The notes under the pieces are model-generated. The model saw only the letters and a list, made by a program, of their open reading frames with translations, did not search any database and was not told the origin of the DNA. Below, one piece after another: positions 61,719-64,000 of a stretch of 64,000 bases of DNA. Each line of letters begins with the position of its first letter. Positions within the stretch are counted from its first letter, which is position 1. This DNA is from Lachnospiraceae bacterium (GTDB lineage Bacteria > Bacillota > Clostridia > Lachnospirales > Lachnospiraceae): the NCBI GenBank assembly GCA_017443065.1, contig JAFSPF010000096.1:1-64000 (forward strand). Reading direction: 5' to 3'. The translations under genes were made by a program, and so were the position numbers.

Positions 61719-61804
61719 CATCCTGTCACTAGGCCCGAAAGGACCGGGCGAAGTGTCAGGATGTACGTTCGCACATAAGCGGCCGGAGAACGTCCGCTAA
61801 GTGC
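61719..61804 (+). ncRNA. Structured 5' leader of the SCIFF operon with a possible pseudoknot
   Basis: Hairpin A (61719-61763): CATCCTG/CAGGATG, then CACT/AGTG, then GCCCG/CGGGC closed by AAAGGAC. Hairpin B (61771-61804): GCAC/GTGC and AGCGG/CCGCT with an 11-base loop. The loop of B contains GAACGT (61788-61793), which is complementary to ACGTTC (61765-61770) just before B, so an H-type pseudoknot can form. No terminator follows; SD GGGGGAAGG comes 12 bases later. I could not match it to a known riboswitch class. Confidence 0.55.
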
Positions 61805-61829
61805 TCACAGCAAAAAGGGGGAAGGCTTC

Positions 61830-61979
61830 ATGACGAGAGTCAGGACGCTGACCGTCAGGAATCTGAAAGAGACGGTCAAAAACGGCGGCTGCGGCGAATG
61901 CCAAACATCCTGCCAGTCGGCCTGCAAGACCAGCTGCACCGTCGGCAACCAGAGCTGCGAGGCCGTTAAAAAGCAGTAA
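61830..61979 (+). CDS. SCIFF ribosomally made peptide precursor
   Basis: 49 aa. The leader RVRTLTVRNLKETVKNGG is followed by CGECQTSCQSACKTSC and TVGNQSC: six cysteines within 23 residues (SCIFF means six cysteines in forty-five). This precursor is almost universal in Clostridia and is modified by the adjacent radical SAM enzyme, which forms a Cys-to-Thr thioether in the Clostridium thermocellum case (CteA/CteB). The strong SD GGGGGAAGG fits high expression. Final product and function are not known in the family. Confidence 0.93.
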   Translation: MTRVRTLTVRNLKETVKNGGCGECQTSCQSACKTSCTVGNQSCEAVKKQ

Positions 61980-61982
61980 GCT

Positions 61983-63467
61983 TTGGTACATCAGTTTTGC
62001 AATAACGGCTACAATATTGTCATGGACACCGGAAGCGGCGCCGTCCACGTCACGGACGACGTCGTCTTTGACGTGTTGCCCGTGGCGGAGCAGACACTGA
62101 AACGCCTTCAGGGAGAAAACGCCGGAGCGGACGGCACGGCGTTTTTTTCACCGGAAGATGCGCCCCTGCAGGGAAAAGCCGCAAGGGACGCGCTGCGGGA
62201 GGCGGTCTGCAGTGACCTTACGCTCCGCAGACGGTATGACAGGAAGACGCTGGACGAGGCGCTGGAGGACATCTTTACGCTGATCGAAACGGAGCAGCTG
62301 TTCACGGAGGATGTTTACGAAAGCGCGATTTCCGCATTTACCGCCCGCGAGACGGTGGTGAAGGCCCTCTGCCTCAATGTCGCCCATGACTGTAATCTGC
62401 GCTGCAGCTACTGCTTTGCGGACGAGGGCGAATACCGCGGCAGGCGCGGCATGATGAGCGCGGAGGTGGGAAAGGCGGCACTGGATTTCCTTGTGCGGTC
62501 CTCCGGGAATCGCAGGAACCTGGAGGTGGATTTCTTCGGCGGGGAACCGCTGATGAACTTCCCGGTCGTGAAGGAGCTGGTCGCCTACGGAAGGGAGCTG
62601 GAGCAAAAGCATGACAAGCGCTTCCGCTTCACCCTGACGACGAACGGCGTTTTGCTGACGGACGAAATCCTCGCCTTCTGTAACAGGGAGATGGGGAATC
62701 TTGTGCTCTCCATCGACGGACGCAGGGAGATCCACGACCGGATGCGTCCCTTTGCGGACGGCACGGGCTCCTATGACCGGATCGTGAAGAAGCTGCGGAA
62801 GGCGGCGGAGAGCCGCGGGCAGAAAAACTATTTCGTGCGCGGCACCTTCACGCGGCATAACTTAGACTTTGCAAAGGACGTGCTGCATCTGGCGGACCTC
62901 GGCTTTGAACAGATTTCCGTGGAGCCCGTGGTGGCGCAGCCTTCGGATGATTACGCGCTGCGCATGGAGGACGTGCCGCTGCTCTGCGAACAGTATGACC
63001 GTCTCGCACAGGAGATGTTAAAACGCCGGGCGGAGGGAAGGCCCTTCAACTTCTTCCATTTCAATATTGATCTGGAAGGAGGCCCTTGTGTGTATAAGCG
63101 TCTGTCCGGCTGCGGTGCCGGCTGCGAATACTTAGGCGTTACGCCCTGGGGCGAGCTCTATCCCTGCCACCAGTTTGTGGGAGACCCGGATTTCATCATC
63201 GGCGATGTCTGGAAGGGCGTGGACCAGGAGGACATCACGGGACAGTTCAAACAGTGCAACGTGTATTCCAGAAAGGAATGCCGTGACTGCTTTGCGAAGC
63301 TTTACTGCTCCGGCGGATGCGCGGCGAACGCCTATCACTTCGACGGGAAGATCACGGGCGTTTATGATGTGGGCTGCGCCCTGCAGAAAAAAAGGATTGA
63401 ATGCGCGATCATGTTAAAGGCCGCGCTTTCGGAAGAAGAAGAGATACGAAAGGAAGAAGCAAGATGA
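61983..63467 (+). CDS. SCIFF peptide maturase (radical SAM/SPASM)
   Basis: 494 aa from TTG 61983 (VHQFCNNGYNIVMDTGSGAVHV), three bases after the SCIFF stop. N-terminal peptide-binding (RRE-like) region, radical SAM cluster CNLRCSYC near residue 140, VDFFGGEPLMNF, and a SPASM domain with auxiliary-cluster cysteines (GCGAGCEYLGVTPWGELYPCHQF; CNVYSRKECRDCFAKLYCSGGC). It catalyses thioether formation in the precursor. Its stop overlaps the secD ATG (ATGA), so maturase and protein export genes are co-translated. Confidence 0.94.
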   Translation: MVHQFCNNGYNIVMDTGSGAVHVTDDVVFDVLPVAEQTLKRLQGENAGADGTAFFSPEDAPLQGKAARDALREAVCSDLTLRRRYDRKTLDEALEDIFTLIETEQLFTEDVYESAISAFTARETVVKALCLNVAHDCNLRCSYCFADEGEYRGRRGMMSAEVGKAALDFLVRSSGNRRNLEVDFFGGEPLMNFPVVKELVAYGRELEQKHDKRFRFTLTTNGVLLTDEILAFCNREMGNLVLSIDGRREIHDRMRPFADGTGSYDRIVKKLRKAAESRGQKNYFVRGTFTRHNLDFAKDVLHLADLGFEQISVEPVVAQPSDDYALRMEDVPLLCEQYDRLAQEMLKRRAEGRPFNFFHFNIDLEGGPCVYKRLSGCGAGCEYLGVTPWGELYPCHQFVGDPDFIIGDVWKGVDQEDITGQFKQCNVYSRKECRDCFAKLYCSGGCAANAYHFDGKITGVYDVGCALQKKRIECAIMLKAALSEEEEIRKEEAR

Positions 63468-64000
63468 AAAAGGGAAAGTGGTTTCTGGCGCTCGTCTGCG
63501 TGCTGGCGGCGCTTGCCGGGCTCGGGTATATTGCCTACAACGGCGTGAACGAGGCAAAGGACGGCTCACTGAGCAGCATTGATCTGGGTCTGGACCTTGC
63601 GGGCGGCGTGTCCATCACCTACGGCATTGTCGGAGAGGAGGAGCCGGACGCAACGGATGTGTCGGATACCATCGTCAAGCTGCAAAGACGTCTGGAGGAT
63701 TATTCGACGGAGGCGCAGGTGTACCGCGAGGGCTCCGACCGCCTGACGGTGGAGATCCCCGGCAAGACGGACGCGGGTGAGGTTTTGCGTGAGCTCGGAC
63801 AGCCCGGTAATCTGTATTTCCTGAGGCAGAACGATCCGGAGGGCAATCCCAACTATATGCCTGTCGGCATCGATGAAACGGGCGAGCTGGTGTATGAAAT
63901 GGCAAAGACGATCGAAGAGCTGACGGAAGAGGGCAGCGTTGTCCTGAGCGGTTCCGACATCGCCGGTGCCGATGTGACAACGGGACAGAATGATTACGGA
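63464..64000 (+). CDS. secD: Protein translocase subunit SecD, 5' part
   Basis: 179 codons to the window edge. N-terminal helix (KGKWFLALVCVLAALAGLGYIAY), the diagnostic DLGLDLAGGVSITYGI, then the first periplasmic-type domain (IVKLQRRLEDYSTEAQVYREGSDRLTVEIPG). SecD, with SecF, uses the proton gradient to complete export. Fusion to SecF cannot be judged because the gene leaves the window. The conserved neighbourhood SCIFF - maturase - secD is typical of Clostridia. Confidence 0.95.
   Translation, partial: MKKGKWFLALVCVLAALAGLGYIAYNGVNEAKDGSLSSIDLGLDLAGGVSITYGIVGEEEPDATDVSDTIVKLQRRLEDYSTEAQVYREGSDRLTVEIPGKTDAGEVLRELGQPGNLYFLRQNDPEGNPNYMPVGIDETGELVYEMAKTIEELTEEGSVVLSGSDIAGADVTTGQNDYG

Noticed and set aside
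61676..61830. c-di-GMP (GEMM) or other known riboswitch before SCIFF
   Set aside because: A GGGGGCAAAG stretch looks suggestive, but the flanking conserved GEMM blocks and tetraloop receptor are missing; left as unclassified.

Overview
The window (64 kb, GC-rich, no rRNA) looks like a chromosomal segment of an anaerobic, spore-former-lineage Firmicute, most likely a high-GC member of the Lachnospiraceae (Clostridia). The grounds are the SCIFF peptide with its maturase just before secD, the rpmE - DUF1385 - prmC - prfA block, the ytfI/ytfJ sporulation pair, GerMN lipoprotein, SpoVB-type flippase, HemW, U32 peptidase and DegV. Nearly everything is core chromosome. I see no insertion sequence, integrase, prophage or CRISPR array. 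Genes are packed, with many ATGA stop/start overlaps and several TTG starts.

Layout. 1-7.9 kb: end of lepA, hemW, a degenerate HD-GYP protein, pilT, rpmE, a DUF1385 membrane protein, prmC, prfA, a small unknown and a DegV protein. 7.9-14.5 kb: arginine synthesis, with argG (and a DUF1294 protein) on the minus strand and argC-GNAT-argJ-argB-argD on the plus strand. They diverge from a region carrying two good promoters and three ARG-box-like sites. An orphan solute-binding protein is coupled to argD. 16-22.3 kb: comEA, a two-component system, a GerMN lipoprotein and comEC, that is, a regulator and its lipoprotein set between two DNA-uptake genes. 22.4-29 kb: an envelope cluster of two small membrane proteins, an anchored PstS-like protein, a phosphodiester glycosidase-like protein, an unknown anchored protein, an MBOAT O-acyltransferase and its DHHW/SGNH partner. 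29-33.9 kb: hsp20 (minus strand), a GT2 glycosyltransferase, ilvE, ruvAB and zapA. 34-42 kb: a U32 peptidase split into two coupled genes, a SEDS protein with its class B PBP, ytfI (with a 15-bp repeat tract), ytfJ, a J-domain coiled-coil protein and proB. 42-53 kb: ftsK behind a hairpin-rich leader, a zinc-ribbon membrane protein, rlmH, phoH, a degenerate PgpH-like protein, ybeY, a flippase and a BaiN/HI0933 flavoprotein. 53-60 kb: a large FtsX-type ABC exporter, an unknown basic-tailed protein, a COG2509-like flavoprotein, and tRNA-Ala(CGC) with tRNA-Gly(CCC). 60-64 kb: two convergent overlapping membrane proteins, then the SCIFF operon (structured leader, precursor, radical SAM maturase) running into secD, which leaves the window.

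The best candidates for something undescribed are: the pseudoknot-capable leader before the SCIFF gene (61719-61804); the hairpin-rich ftsK leader (42816-42929); the comEA - two-component - GerMN lipoprotein - comEC locus; the PgpH-position protein that has lost its HD aspartate; and the probable leaderless mRNA of the glycosidase gene at 23826. All functions are read from sequence motifs and gene order only. No database search was possible, and the promoters, RNA folds and operators are visual predictions.
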